Shown here piece after piece: positions 23,552-37,105 of a DNA stretch of 64,000 nt. The stretch covers positions 159,025 through 223,024 of the forward strand of contig NW_026089530.1 of assembly GCF_933775445.1 (NCBI RefSeq). The letters are read 5' to 3'. Position numbers and translations under genes: made by a program. The DNA is from Argentina anserina. Its lineage: Eukaryota > Streptophyta > Magnoliopsida > Rosales > Rosaceae. Numbering within the stretch: position 1 is the stretch's first letter; the number at the start of each line of letters is the position of its first letter. Below the pieces are notes generated by a model, which had not been told where the DNA came from, did not search any database, and saw only the letters and a list, made by a program, of their open reading frames with translations.

Positions 23552-26500
23552 TTGCAATTTGAGTATCTTTTGAATCCTCGTTTGAGTATCTTTCTGAACG
23601 GCTTTCGATGCGAGTTTTTCTTGAATTTGAGAGTGTTTCCAGTGTGGGCGTGTGTTTCTTTCAAACTGAGTATCTTTCTATCGTTTGAGTATGTTTACTA
23701 TTGCAATTTGAGTACCTTTTCAATTCTCGTTTGAGTATCTTTCTGAACGGCTTTCGATGCGAGTTTTTCTTGAATTTGAAAGTGTTTCCAGTGTGGGCGT
23801 GTGTTTTTTTCAAACTGAGTATCTTTCTATCGTTTGAGTATGTTTACTATTGCAATTTGAGTATCTTTTGAATCCTCGTTTGAGTATCTTTCTGAACGGC
23901 TTTCGATGCGAGTTTTTCTTAAATTTGAAAGTGTTTCCAGTGTGGGCGTGTGTTTCTTTAAAACTGAGTATCTTTCTATCGTTTGAGTATGTTTACTATT
24001 GCAGTTTGAGTATCTTTTCAATTCTCGTTTGAGTATCTTTCTGTAATCCTTTCTGATGCGAGTTTCTATTGTATTTGAGAGTGTTACACGTGTGGGCGTG
24101 TGTTTCTTTCAAACGAGTATCTTTCTATCGTTTGAGTATGTTTACTATTGCACTTTGAGTATCTTTTCAATCTCGTTTGAGTATCTTTCTGTAATCCTTG
24201 CTGAAGCGAGTTTCAATTGTATTTGAGAGTGTTTCCAGTGTGGGCGTGTGTTTCTTTCAAACTGAGTATCTTTCTATCGTTTGAGTATGTTTACTATTGC
24301 AATTTGAGTATCTTTTCAATTTTCGTTTGAGTATGTTTCTGTGAGGCTTTCTGATGCGAGTTTCTCTTGAATTTTAGAGTGTTTCCAGTGTGGGCGTGTG
24401 TTTCTTTCAAACTGAGTATCTTTCTATCGTTTGAGTATGTTTACTATTGCAATTTGAGTACCTTTTCAATTCTCGTTTGAGTATCTTTCTAAACGGCTTT
24501 CGATGCAAGTTTCTCTTGAATTTTAGAGTGTTTCCAGTGTGGGCGCGTGTTTCTTTCAAACTGAGTATCTTTCTATCGTTTGAATATGTTTACTATTGCA
24601 ATTTGAGTATCTTTGCAATTCTCGTTTGAGTATCTTTCTGAACGGCTTTCGATGCGAGTTTTTTTTTAATTTGAGAGTGTTTCCAGTGTGGGCGTGTGTT
24701 TCTTTCAAACTGAGTATCTTTCTATCGTTTGAGTATGTTTACTATTGCAATTTGAGTATCTTTTCAATTTTCGTTTGAGTATGTTTCTGTAAGGCTTTCT
24801 GATGCGAGTTTCTCTTGAATTTTAGAGTGTTTCCAGTGTGGGCGTGTGTTTCTATCAAACTGAGTATCTTTCTATCGTTTGAGTTTGTTTACTATTGCAA
24901 TTTGAGTACCTTTTCAATTCTCGTTTGAGTATCTTTCTAAACGGCTTTCGGTGCGAGTTTCTCTTGAATTTTAGAGTGTTTCCAGTGCAGGCGTGTGTTT
25001 CTTTCAAACTGAGTATCTTTCTATCGTTTGAATATGTTTACTATTGCAATTTGAGTATCTTTTCAATTCTCGTTTGAGTATCTTTCTGAACGGCTTTCGA
25101 TGCGAGTTTTTGTTTAATTTGAGAGTGTTTCCAGTGTGGGCGTGTGTTTCTTTAAAACTGAGTATCTTTCTATCGTTTGAGTATGTTTACTATTGCAGTT
25201 TGAGTATCTTTTCAATTCTCGTTTGAGTATCTTTCTGTAATCCCTTTCTGATGCGAGTTTCTATTGTATTTGAGAGTGTTTCCAGTGTGGGCGTGTGTTT
25301 CTTTCAAACTGAGTATCTTTCTATCGTTTGAGTATGTTTAATATTGCAATTTGAGTATCTTTTCAATTCTCGTTTGAGTATCTTTCTGTAATCCTTTCTG
25401 ATGCGAGTTTTCTATTGTATTTGAGAGTGTTTCCAGTGTGGGCGTGTGTTTCTTTCAAACTGAGTATCTTTCTATCGTTTGAGTATGTTTACTATTGCAA
25501 TTTGAGTACCTTTTCAATTCTCGTTTGAGTATCTTTCTGAACGGCTTTCGATGCGAGTTTTTCTTGAATTTGAGAGTGTTTCCAGTGTGGGCGTGTGTTT
25601 TTTTCAAACTGAGTATCTTTCTATCGTTTGAGTATGTTTACTATTGCAATTTGAGTATCTTTTGAATCCTCGTTTGAGTATCTTTCTGAACGGCTTTCGA
25701 TGCGAGTTTTTCTTGAATTTGAGAGTGTTTCCAGTGTGGGCGTGTGTTTCTTTCAAACTGACTATCTTTCTATCGTTTGAGTATGTTTACTATTGCAATT
25801 TGAGTACCTTTTCAATTCTCGTTTGAGTATCTTTCTGAACGGCTTTCGAATCGAGTTTTTCTTGAATTTTAAAGTGTTTCCAGTGTGGGCGTGTGTTTTT
25901 TCCAAACTGAGTATCTTTCTATCGTTTGAGTATGTTTACTATTGCAATTTGAGTATCTTTTGAATCCTCGTTTGAGTATCTTTCTGAACGGCTTTCGATG
26001 CGAGTTTTTCTTAAATTTGAAAGTGTTTCCAGTGTGGGCGTGTGTTTCTTTAAAACTGAGTATCTTTCTATCGTTTGAGTATGTTTACTATTGCAGTTTG
26101 AGTATCTTTTCAATTCTCGTTTGAGTATCTTTCTGTAATCCTTTCTGATGCGAGTTTCTATTGTATTTGAGAGTGTTTCACGTGTGGGCGTGTGTTTCTT
26201 TCAAACTGAGTATCTTTCTATCGTTTGAGTATGTTTACTATTGCACTTTGAGTATCTTTTCAATTCTCGTTTGAGTATCTTTCTGTAATCCTTTCTGATG
26301 CGAGTTTCTATTGTATTTGAGAGTGTTTCCAGTGTGGGCGTGTGTTTCTTTCAAACTGAGTATCTTTCTATCGTTTGAGTATGTTTACTATTGCAATTTG
26401 AGTATCTTTTCAATTTTCGTTTGAGTATGTTTCTGTGAGGCTTTCTGATGCGAGTTTCTCTTGAATTTTAGAGTGTTTCCAGTGTGGGCGTGTGTTTCTT

Positions 26501-29500
26501 TCAAACTGAGTATCTTTCTATCGTTTGAGTATGTTTACTATTGCAATTTGAGTATCTTTTGAATCCTCGTTTGAGTATCTTTCTGAACGGCTTTCGATGC
26601 GAGTTTTTCTTGAATTTGAGAGTGTTTCCAGTGTGGGCGTGTGTTTCTTTCAAACTGAGTATCTTTCTATCGTTTGAGTATGTTTACTATTGCAATTTGA
26701 GTATCTTTTGAATCCTCGTTTGAGTATCTTTCTGAACGGCTTTCGATGCGAGTTTTTCTTGAATTTGAAAGTGTTTCCAGTGTGGGCGTGTGTTTTTTTC
26801 AAACTGAGTATCTTTCTATCGTTTGAGTATGTTTACTATTGCAATTTGAGTATCTTTTGAATCCTCGTTTGAGTATCTTTCTGAACGGCTTTCGATGCGA
26901 GTTTTTCTTGAATTTGAGAGTGTTTCCAGTGTGGGCGTGTGTTTCTTTCAAACTGAGTATCTTTCTATCGTTTGAGTATGTTTACTATTGCAATTTGAGT
27001 ACCTTTTCAATTCTCGTTTGAGTATCTTTCTGAACGGCTTTCGATGCGAGTTTTTCTTGAATTTGAAAGTGTTTCCAGTGTGGGCGTGTGTTTTTTTCAA
27101 ACTGAGTATCTTTCTATCGTTTGAGTATGTTTACTATTGCAATTTGAGTATCTTTTGAATCCTCGTTTGAGTATCTTTCTGAACGGCTTTCGATGCGAGT
27201 TTTTCTTGAATTTGAAAGTGTTTCCAGTGTGGGCGTGTGTTTCTTTAAAACTGAGTATCTTTCTATCGTTTGAGTATGTTTACTATTGCAGTTTGAGTAT
27301 CTTTTCAATTCTCGTTTGAGTATCTTTCTGTAATCCTTTCTGATGCGAGTTTCTATTGTATTTGAGAGTGTTTCACGTGTGGGCGTGTGTTTCTTTCAAA
27401 CTGAGTATCTTTCTATCGTTTGAGTATGTTTACTATTGCACTTTGAGTATCTTTTCAATTCTCGTTTGAGTATCTTTCTGTAATCCTTGCTGAAGCGAGT
27501 TTCAATTGTATTTGAGAGTGTTTCCAGTGTGGGCGTGTGTTTCTTTCAAACTGAGTATCTTTCTATCGTTTGAGTATGTTTACTATTGCAATTTGAGTAT
27601 CTTTTCAATTTTCGTTTGAGTATGTTTCTGTGAGGCTTTCTGATGCGAGTTTCTCTTGAATTTTAGAGTGTTTCCAGTGTGGGCGTGTGTTTCTTTCAAA
27701 CTGAGTATCTTTCTATCGTTTGAGTATGTTTACTATTGCAATTTGAGTACCTTTTCAATTCTCGTTTGAGTATCTTTCTAAACGGCTTTCGATGCAAGTT
27801 TCTCTTGAATTTTAGAGTGTTTCCAGTGTGGGCGCGTGTTTCTTTCAAACTGAGTATCTTTCTATCGTTTGAATATGTTTACTATTGCAATTTGAGTATC
27901 TTTGCAATTCTCGTTTGAGTATCTTTCTGAACGGCTTTCGATGCGAGTTTTTTTTTAATTTGAGAGTGTTTCCAGTGTGGGCGTGTGTTTCTTTCAAACT
28001 GAGTATCTTTCTATCGTTTGAGTATGTTTACTATTGCAATTTGAGTATCTTTTCAATTTTCGTTTGAGTATGTTTCTGTAAGGCTTTCTGATGCGAGTTT
28101 CTCTTGAATTTTAGAGTGTTTCCAGTGTGGGCGTGTGTTTCTATCAAACTGAGTATCTTTCTATCGTTTGAGTTTGTTTACTATTGCAATTTGAGTACCT
28201 TTTCAATTCTCGTTTGAGTATCTTTCTAAACGGCTTTCGATGCGAGTTTCTCTTGAATTTTAGAGTGTTTCCAGTGCAGGCGTGTGTTTCTTTCAAACTG
28301 AGTATCTTTCTATCGTTTGAATATGTTTACTATTGCAATTTGAGTATCTTTTCAATTCTCGTTTGAGTATCTTTCTGAACGGCTTTCGATGCGAGTTTTT
28401 GTTTAATTTGAGAGTGTTTCCAGTGTGGGCGTGTGTTTCTTTAAAACTGAGTATCTTTCTATCGTTTGAGTATGTTTACTATTGCAGTTTGAGTATCTTT
28501 TCAATTCTCGTTTGAGTATCTTTCTGTAATCCTTTCTGATGCGAGTTTCTATTGTATTTGAGAGTGTTTCCAGTGTGGGCGTGTGTTTCTTTCAAACTGA
28601 GTATCTTTCTATCGTTTGAGTATGTTTAATATTGCAATTTGAGTATCTTTTCAATTCTCGTTTGAGTATCTTTCTGTAATCCTTTCTGATGCGAGTTTCT
28701 ATTGTATTTGAGAGTGTTTCCAGTGTGGGCGTGTGTTTCTTTCAAACTGAGTATCTTTCTATCGTTTGAGTATGTTTACTATTGCAATTTGAGTACCTTT
28801 TCAATTCTCGTTTGAGTATCTTTCTGAACGGCTTTCGATGCGAGTTTTTCTTGAATTTGAGAGTGTTTCCAGTGTGGGCGTGTGTTTTTTTCAAACTGAG
28901 TATCTTTCTATCGTTTGAGTATGTTTACTATTGCAATTTGAGTATCTTTTGAATCCTCGTTTGAGTATCTTTCTGAACGGCTTCCGATGCGAGTTTTTCT
29001 TGAATTTGAGAGTGTTTCCAGTGTGGGCGTGTGTTTCTTTCAAACTGACTATCTTTCTATCGTTTGAGTATGTTTACTATTGCAATTTGAGTACCTTTTC
29101 AATTCTCGTTTGAGTATCTTTCTGAACGGCTTTCGAATCGAGTTTTTCTTGAATTTTAAAGTGTTTCCAGTGTGGGCGTGTGTTTTTTCCAAACTGAGTA
29201 TCTTTCTATCGTTTGAGTATGTTTACTATTGCAATTTGAGTATCTTTTGAATCCTCGTTTGAGTATCTTTCTGAACGGCTTTCGATGCGAGTTTTTCTTA
29301 AATTTGAAAGTGTTTCCAGTGTGGGCGTGTGTTTCTTTAAAACTGAGTATCTTTCTATCGTTTGAGTATGTTTACTATTGCAGTTTGAGTATCTTTTCAA
29401 TTCTCGTTTGAGTATCTTTCTGTAATCCTTTCTGATGCGAGTTTCTATTGTATTTGAGAGTGTTTCACGTGTGGGCGTGTGTTTCTTTCAAACTGAGTAT

Positions 29501-29700
29501 CTTTCTATCGTTTGAGTATGTTTACTATTGCACTTTGAGTATCTTTTCAATTCTCGTTTGAGTATCTTTCTGTAATCCTTGCTGAAGCGAGTTTCAATTG
29601 TATTTGAGAGTGTTTCCAGTGTGGGCGTGTGTTTCTTTCAAACTGAGTATCTTTCTATCGTTTGAGTATGTTTACTATTGCAATTTGAGTATCTTTTCAA
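23552..29700 (+). repeat. 14-monomer HOR (2,092 bp) nested in a 22-monomer duplication (3,287 bp)
   Basis: Marker 23,552 recurs at 25,644 (2,092 bp) and 26,839 recurs at 28,931 (2,092 bp), while 23,552 also recurs at 26,839 (3,287 bp). Unit-specific marks are TTTCACGTG, CCTTGCTGAAGCG, GGGCGCGTG, GTGCAGGCG, TTTTTGTTTAATTT, AACTGACTATC, TTCGAATCGAG and TTTTTTCCAAAC, in a fixed order. The 22-monomer spacing equals the 14-monomer unit plus eight further monomers (1,195 bp). The same HOR reappears at 59-64 kb. Confidence 0.8.
24061..25420 (+). repeat. Stretch with several private single-base indels
   Basis: Relative to the near-identical copy 3.29 kb downstream, this stretch has single-base deletions near 24,114 (AAACGAG) and 24,170 (CAATCTCG), and single-base insertions near 25,242 (ATCCCTTT) and 25,411 (an extra T in GAGTTTTC). 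These shift the offset from 3,289 to 3,287. They may be real or may be uncorrected consensus errors. Confidence 0.65.
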
Positions 29701-29745
29701 TTTTCGTTTGAGTATGTTTCTGTGAGGGTTTCCAGTGTGGGCGTG
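29690..29745 (+). repeat. Truncated monomer with a 34-bp deletion
   Basis: GTGAGG is joined directly to GTTTCCAG near 29,726. In the equivalent copy near 27,627 these are separated by 34 bases that include the TGCGAG boundary. The spacing of flanking markers confirms the size: 27,137 to 27,736 is 599 bp, and the equivalent 29,229 to 29,794 is 565 bp. The lesion lies at the right edge of the 14-monomer block, just before the 298 bp dimer region begins. Confidence 0.85.
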
Positions 29746-30091
29746 TGTTTCTTTCAAACTGAGTATCTTTCTATCGTTTGAGTATGTTTACTATTGCAAT
29801 TTGAGTACCTTTTCAATTCTCGTTTGAGTATCTTTCTAAACGGCTTTCGATGCGAGTTTCTCTTGAATTTTAGAGTGTTTCCAGTGTGGGCGCGTGTTTC
29901 TTTCAAACTGAGTATCTTTCTATCGTTTGAATATGTTTACTATTGCAATTTGAGTATCTTTTGAATCCTCGTTTGAGTATCTTTCTGAACGGCTTTCGAT
30001 GCGAGTTTTTCTTGAATTTGAAAGTGTTTCCAGTGTGGGCGTGTGTTTCTTTAAAACTGAGTATCTTTCTATCGTTTGAGTATGTTTACTA

Positions 30092-31466
30092 TTGCAGTTT
30101 GAGTATCTTTTCAATTCTCGTTTGAGTATCTTTCTGAACGGCTTTCGATGCGAGTTTTTTTTTAATTTGAGAGTGTTTCCAGTGTGGGCGTGTGTTTCTA
30201 TCAAACTGAGTATCTTTCTATCGTTTGAGTTTGTTTACTATTGGAATTTGAGTACCTTTTCAATTCTCGTTTGAGTATCTTTCTAAACGGCTTTCGATGC
30301 GAGTTTCTCTTGAATTTTAGAGTGTTTCCAGTGCGGGCGTGTGTTTCTTTCAAACTGAGTATCTTTCTATCGTTTGAGTATGTTTACTATTGCAATTTGA
30401 GTATCTTTTCAATTTTCGTTTGAGTATCTTTCTGAACGGCTTTCGATGCGAGTTTCTCTTGAATTTGAGAGTGTTTCCAGTGTGGGCGTGTGTTTCTTTC
30501 AAACTGAGTATCTTTCTATCGTTTGAATATGTTTACTTTTGCAATTTGAGTACCTTTTCAATTCTCGTTTGAGTATCTTTCTAAACGGCTTTCGATGCGA
30601 GTTTCTCTTGAATTTTAGAGTGTTTCCAGTGCGGGCGTGTGTTTCTTTCAAACTGAGTATCTTTCTATCGTTTGAATATGTTTACTATTGCAATTTGAGT
30701 ATCTTTTCAATTCTCGTTTGAGTATCTTTCTGAACGGCTTTCGATGCGAGTTTTTTTTTAATTTGAGAGTGTTTCCAGTGTGGGCGTGTGTTTCTATGAA
30801 ACTGAGTATCTTTCTATCGTTTGAGTTTGTTTACTATTGGGATTTGAGTACCTTTTCAATTCTCGTTTGAGTATCTTTCTAAACGGCTTTCGATGCGAGT
30901 TTCTCTTGAATTTTAGAGTGTTTCCAGTGCGGGCGTGTGTTTCTTTCAAACTGAGTATCTTTCTATCGTTTGAATATGTTTACTATTGCAATTTGAGTAT
31001 CTTTTCAATTCTCGTTTGAGTATCTTTCTGAACGGCTTTCGATGCGAGTTTTTTTTTAATTTGAGAGTGTTTCCAGTGTGGGCGTGTGTTTCTATCAAAC
31101 TGAGTATCTTTCTATCGTTTGAGTTTGTTTACTATTGGAATTTGAGTACCTTTTCAATTCTCGTTTGAGTATCTTTCTAAACGGCTTTCGATGCGAGTTT
31201 CTCTTGAATTTTAGAGTGTTTCCAGTGCGGGCGTGTGTTTCTTTCAAACTGAGTATCTTTCTATTGTTTGAATATGTTTACTATTGCAATTTGAGTATCT
31301 TTTCAATTCTCGTTTGAGTATCTTTCTGAACGGCTTTCGATGCGAGTTTTTTTTTAATTTGAGAGTGTTTCCAGTGTGGGCGTGTGTTTCTTTCAAACTG
31401 AGTATCTTTCTATCGTTTGAGTATGTTTACTATTGCAGTTTGAGTATCTTTTCAATTCTCGTTTGA
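30092..31466 (+). repeat. 298 bp dimeric higher-order repeat (types A and B alternating)
   Basis: Type A monomers have a T9 run after GCGAG, CTATCAAACTG or CTATGAAACTG, and GAGTTTG. Type B monomers have TTGGAATTT or TTGGGATTT with GAGTACC, AAACGG, TCTCTTGAATTTTAGAG and GTGCGGGCG. A and B alternate at 149 bp steps from 30,092, with a two-monomer interruption at about 30,390-30,690. The same dimer builds much of 34.1-35.3, 35.9-37.9, 40.5-41.9, 42.3-43.9, 44.4-45.1 and 49.2-52.1 kb, in runs of one to four dimers. Confidence 0.75.
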
Positions 31467-34400
31467 GTATCTTTCTGTAATCCTTTCTGATGCGAGTTTC
31501 TATTGTATTTGAGAGTGTTTCCAGTGTGGACGTGTGTTTCTTTCAAACTGAGTATCTTTCTATCGTTTGAGTATGTTTACTATTGCACTTTGAGTATCTT
31601 TTCAATTCTCGTTTGAGTATCTTTCTGTAATCCTTTCTGATGCGAGTTTCTATTGTATTTTAGAGTGTTTCCAGTGTGGGCGTGTGTTTCTTTCAAACTG
31701 AGTATCTTTCTATCGTTTGAATATGTTTACTATTGCAATTTGAGTACCTTTTCAATTCTCGTTTGAGTATCTTTCTAAACGGCTTTCGATGCGAGTTTCT
31801 CTTGAATTTTAGAGTGTTTCCAGTGCGGGCGTGTGTTTCTTTCAAACTGAGTATCTTTCTATCGTTTGAGTATGTTTACTATTGCAATTTGAGTATCTTT
31901 TCAATTCTCGTTTGAGTATCTTTCTGTAATCCTTTCTGATGCGAGTTTCTATTGTATTTGAGAGTGTTTCCAGTGTGGGCGTGTGTTTCTTTCAAACTGA
32001 GTATCTTTCTATCGTTTGAGTATGTTTACTATTGCACTTTGAGTATCTTTTCAATTCTCGTTTGAGTATCTTTCTGTAATCCTTTCTGATGCGAGTTTCT
32101 ATTGTATTTGAGAGTGTTTCCAGTGTGGGCGTGTGTTTCTTTCAAACTGAGTATCTTTCTATCGTTTGAGTATGTTTACTATTGCAATTTGAGTATCTTT
32201 TCAATTTTCGTTTGAGTATGTTTCTGTGAGGCTTTCTGATGCGAGTTTCTCTTGAATTTTAGAGTGTTTCCAGTGTGGGCGTGTGTTTCTTTCAAACTGA
32301 GTATCTTTCTATCGTTTGAGTATGTTTACTATTGCAATTTCATTACCTTTTCAATTCTCGTTTGAGTATCTTTCTAAACGGCTTTCGATGCGAGTTTCTC
32401 TTGAATTTTAGAGTGTTTCCAGTGTGGGCGTGTGTTTCTTTCAAACTGAGTATCTTTCTATCGTTTGAATATGTTTACTATTGCACTTTGAGTATCTTTT
32501 GAATCCTCGTTTGAGTATCTTTCTGAACGGCTTTCGATGCGAGTTTTTCTTGAATTTGAAAGTGTTTCCAGTGTGGGCGTGTGTTTCTTTAAAACTGAGT
32601 ATCTTTCTATCGTTTGAGTATGTTTACTATTGCAGTTTGAGTATCTTTTCAATTCTCGTTTGAGTATCTTTCTGAACGGCTTTCGATGCGAGTTTTTTTT
32701 TAATTTGAGAGTGTTTCCAGTGTGGGCGTGTGTTTCTATCAAACTGAGTATCTTTCTATCGTTTGAGTTTGTTTACTATTGGAATTTGAGTACCTTTTCA
32801 ATTCTCGTTTGAGTATCTTTCTAAACGGCTTTCGATGCGAGTTTCTCTTGAATTTTAGAGTGTTTCCAGTGCGGGCGTGTGTTTCTTTCAAACTGAGTAT
32901 CTTTCTATTGTTTGAATATGTTTACTATTGCAATTTGAGTATCTTTTCAATTCTCGTTTGAGTATCTTTCTGAACGGCTTTCGATGCGAGTTTTTTTTTA
33001 ATTTGAGAGTGTTTCCAGTGTGGGCGTGTGTTTCTTTCAAACTGAGTATCTTTCTATCGTTTGAGTATGTTTACTATTGCAGTTTGAGTATCTTTTCAAT
33101 TCTCGTTTGAGTATCTTTCTGTAATCCTTTCTGATGCGAGTTTCTATTGTATTTGAGAGTGTTTCCAGTGTGGACGTGTGTTTCTTTCAAACTGAGTATC
33201 TTTCTATCGTTTGAGTATGTTTACTATTGCACTTTGAGTATCTTTTCAATTCTCGTTTGAGTATGTTTCTGTTATCCTTTCTGATGCGATTTTCTATTGT
33301 ATTTTAGAGTGTTTCCAGTGTGGGCGTGTGTTTCTTTCAAACTGAGTATCTTTCTATCGTTTGAATATGTTTACTATTGCAATTTGAGTACCTTTTCAAT
33401 TCTCGTTTGAGTATCTTTCTAAACGGCTTTCGATGCGAGTTTCTCTTGAATTTTAGAGTGTTTCCAGTGCGGGCGTGTGTTTCTTTCAAACTGAGTATCT
33501 TTCTATCGTTTGAGTATGTTTACTATTGCAATTTGAGTATCTTTTCAATTCTCGTTTGAGTATCTTTCTGTAATCCTTTCTGATGCGAGTTTCTATTGTA
33601 TTTGAGAGTGTTTCCAGTGTGGGCGTGTGTTTCTTTCAAACTGAGTATCTTTCTATCGTTTGAGTATGTTTACTATTGCACTTTGAGTATCTTTTCAATT
33701 CTCGTTTGAGTATCTTTCTGTAATCCTTTCTGATGCGAGTTTCTATTGTATTTGAGAGTGTTTCCAGTGTGGGCGTGTGTTTCTTTCAAACTGAGTATCT
33801 TTCTATCGTTTGAGTATGTTTACTATTGCAATTTGAGTATCTTTTCAATTTTCGTTTGAGTATGTTTCTGTGAGGCTTTCTGATGCGAGTTTCTCTTGAA
33901 TTTTAGAGTGTTTCCAGTGTGGGCGTGTGTTTCTTTCAAACTGAGTATCTTTCTATCGTTTGAGTATGTTTACTATTGCAATTTCATTACCTTTTCAATT
34001 CTCGTTTGAGTATCTTTCTAAACGGCTTTCGATGCGAGTTTCTCTTGAATTTTAGAGTGTTTCCAGTGCGGGCGTGTGTTTCTTTCAAACTGAGTATCTT
34101 TCTATCGTTTGAATATGTTTACTATTGCAATTTGAGTATCTTTTCAATTCTTGTTTGAGTATCTTTCTGAACGGCTTTCGATGCGAGTTTTTTTTTAATT
34201 TGAGAGTGTTTCCAGTGTGGGCGTGTGTTTCTATGAAACTGAGTATCTTTCTATCGTTTGAGTTTGTTTACTATTGGGATTTGAGTACCTTTTCAATTCT
34301 CGTTTGAGTATCTTTCTAAACGGCTTTCGATGCGAGTTTCTCTTGAATTTTAGAGTGTTTCCAGTGCGGGCGTGTGTTTCTTTCAAACTGAGTATCTTTC

Positions 34401-37105
34401 TATCGTTTGAGTATGTTTACTATTGCAATTTGAGTATCTTTTCAATTCTCGTTTGAGTATCTTTCTGAACGGCTTTCGATGCGAGTTTTTTTTTAATTTG
34501 AGAGTGTTTCCAGTGTGGGCGTGTGTTTCTATCAAACTGAGTATCTTTCTATCGTTTGAGTTTGTTTACTATTGGAATTTGAGTACCTTTTCAATTCTCG
34601 TTTGAGTATCTTTCTAAACGGCTTTCGATGCGAGTTTCTCTTGAATTTTAGAGTGTTTCCAGTGCGGGCGTGTGTTTCTTTCAAACTGAGTATCTTTCTA
34701 TTGTTTGAATATGTTTACTATTGCAATTTGAGTATCTTTTCAATTCTCGTTTGAGTATCTTTCTGAACGGCTTTCGATGCGAATTTTTTTTTAATTTGAG
34801 AGTGTTTCCAGTGTGGGCGTGTGTTTCTATGAAACTGAGTATCTTTCTATCGTTTGAGTTTGTTTACTATTGGGATTTGAGTACCTTTTCAATTCTCGTT
34901 TGAGTATCTTTCTAAACGGCTTTCGATGCGAGTTTCTCTTGAATTTTAGAGTGTTTCCAGTGCGGGCGTGTGTTTCTTTCAAACTGAGTATCTTTCTATC
35001 GTTTGAATATGTTTACTATTGCAATTTGAGTATCTTTTCAATTCTCGTTTGAGTATCTTTCTGAACGGCTTTCGATGCGAGTTTTTTTTTAATTTGAGAG
35101 TGTTTCCAGTGTGGGCGTGTGTTTCTATCAAACTGAGTATCTTTCTATCGTTTGAGTTTGTTTACTATTGGAATTTGAGTACCTTTTCAATTCTCGTTTG
35201 AGTATCTTTCTAAACGGCTTTCGATGCGAGTTTCTCTTGAATTTTAGAGTGTTTCCAGTGCGGGCGTGTGTTTCTTTCAAACTGAGTATCTTTCTATTGT
35301 TTGAATATGTTTACTATTGCAATTTGAGTATCTTTTCAATTCTCGTTTGAGTATCTTTCTGAACGGCTTTCGATGCGAGTTTTTTTTTAATTTGAGAGTG
35401 TTTCCAGTGTCGGCGTGTGTTTCTTTCAAACTGAGTATCTTTCTATCGTTTGAGTATGTTTACTATTGCAATTTGAGTATCTTTTCAATTCTCGTTTGAG
35501 TATCTTTCTGAACGGCTTTCGATGCGAGTTTTTCTTGAATTGGAGAGTGTTTCCAGTGTGGGCGTGTGTTCTTTTCAAACTGAGTATCTTTCTATCGTTT
35601 GAGTATGTTTACTATTGCACTTTGAGTATCTTTTCAATTCTCGTTTGAGTATGTTTCTGTAAGGCTTTCTGATGCGAGTTTCTCTTGAATTGGAGAGTGT
35701 TTCCAGTGTGGGCGTGTGTTTCTTTCAAACTGAGTATCTTTCTATCGTTTGAGTATGTTTACTATTGCAATTTGAGTATCTTTTGAATCCTCGTTTGAGT
35801 ATCTTTCTGAACGGCTTTCGATGCGAGTTTTTCTTGAATTTGAGAGTGTTTCCAGCGTGGGCGTGTGTTTCTTTCAAACTGAGTATCTTTCTATCGTTTG
35901 AGTATGTTTACTATTGCAATTTGAGTATCTTTTCAATTCTCGTTTGAGTATCTTTCTGAACGGCTTTCGATGCGAGTTTTTTTTTAATTTGAGAGTGTTT
36001 CCAGTGTGGGCGTGTGTTTCTATCAAACTGAGTATCTTTCTATCGTTTGAGTTTGTTTACTATTGGAATTTGAGTACCTTTTCAATTCTCGTTTGAGTAT
36101 CTTTCTAAACGGCTTTCGATGCGAGTTTCTCTTGAATTTTAGAGTGTTTCCAGTGCGGGCGTGTGTTTCTTTCAAACTGAGTATCTTTCTATCGTTTGAA
36201 TATGTTTACTATTGCAATTTGAGTATCTTTTCAATTCTCGTTTGAGTATCTTTCTGAACGGCTTTCGATGCGAGTTTTTTTTTAATTTGAGAGTGTTTCC
36301 AGTGTGGGCGTGTGTTTCTATCAAACTGAGTATCTTTCTATCGTTTGAATATGTTTACTATTGCACTTTGAGTATCTTTTGAATCCTCGTTTGAGTATCT
36401 TTCTGAACGGCTTTCGATGCGAGTTTTTCTTGAATTTGAAAGTGTTTCCAGTGTGGGCGTGTGTTTCTTTAAAACTGAGTATCTTTCTATCGTTTGAGTA
36501 TGTTTACTATTGCAGTTTGAGTATCTTTTCAATTCTCGTTTGAGTATCTTTCTGAACGGCTTTCGATGCGAGTTTTTTTTTAATTTGAGAGTGTTTCCAG
36601 TGTGGGCGTGTGTTTCTATCAAACTGAGTATCTTTCTATCGTTTGAGTTTGTTTACTATTGGAATTTGAGTACCTTTTCAATTCTCGTTTGAGTATCTTT
36701 CTAAACGGCTTTCGATGCGAGTTTCTCTTGAATTTTAGAGTGTTTCCAGTGCGGGCGTGTGTTTCTTTCAAACTGAGTATCTTTCTATCGTTTGAATATG
36801 TTTACTATTGCAATTTGAGTACCTTTTCAATTCTCGTTTGAGTATCTTTCTGAACGGCTTTCGATGCGAATTTTTTTTTAATTTGAGAGTGTTTCCAGTG
36901 TGGGCGTGTGTTTCTATGAAACTGAGTATCTTTCTATCGTTTGAGTTTGTTTACTATTGGGATTTGAGTACCTTTTCAATTCTCATTTGAGTATCTTTCT
37001 AAACGGCTTTCGATGCGAGTTTCTCTTGAATTTTAGAGTGTTTCCAGTGCGGGCGTGTGTTTCTTTCAAACTGAGTATCTTTCTATCGTTTGAATATGTT
37101 TACTA
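30688..37105 (+). repeat. 43-monomer higher-order unit, copy 1 (6,418 bp)
   Basis: All diagnostic positions from about 30,570 to 37,200 recur exactly 6,418 bp downstream, for example 31,733 to 38,151, 32,458 to 38,876, 33,377 to 39,795, 34,125 to 40,543 and 36,338 to 42,756. The constant offset means no net indel. By eye I noted about 15 substitutions, including three close together in copy 1 at about 33,265-33,292. The phase chosen is arbitrary. The unit itself contains A/B dimers, a partial 6-monomer HOR and a run of 150 bp monomers. Confidence 0.88.

Noticed and set aside
26178..26183. CACGTG E-box created in TTTCACGTGTGGG monomers of the 14-monomer HOR
   Set aside because: It is a single substitution-type variant of CCAGTG carried along by HOR duplication; nothing else suggests a regulatory site.
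29920..30204. 94-codon minus strand frame, repeated near 32,458, 36,338, 38,876, 42,756, 48,423, 50,961 and 57,528
   Set aside because: These are the longest frames in the window, but they simply read across two monomers where a variant happens to remove stops. They are lysine/serine/threonine-rich low-complexity translations with no domain I recognise.
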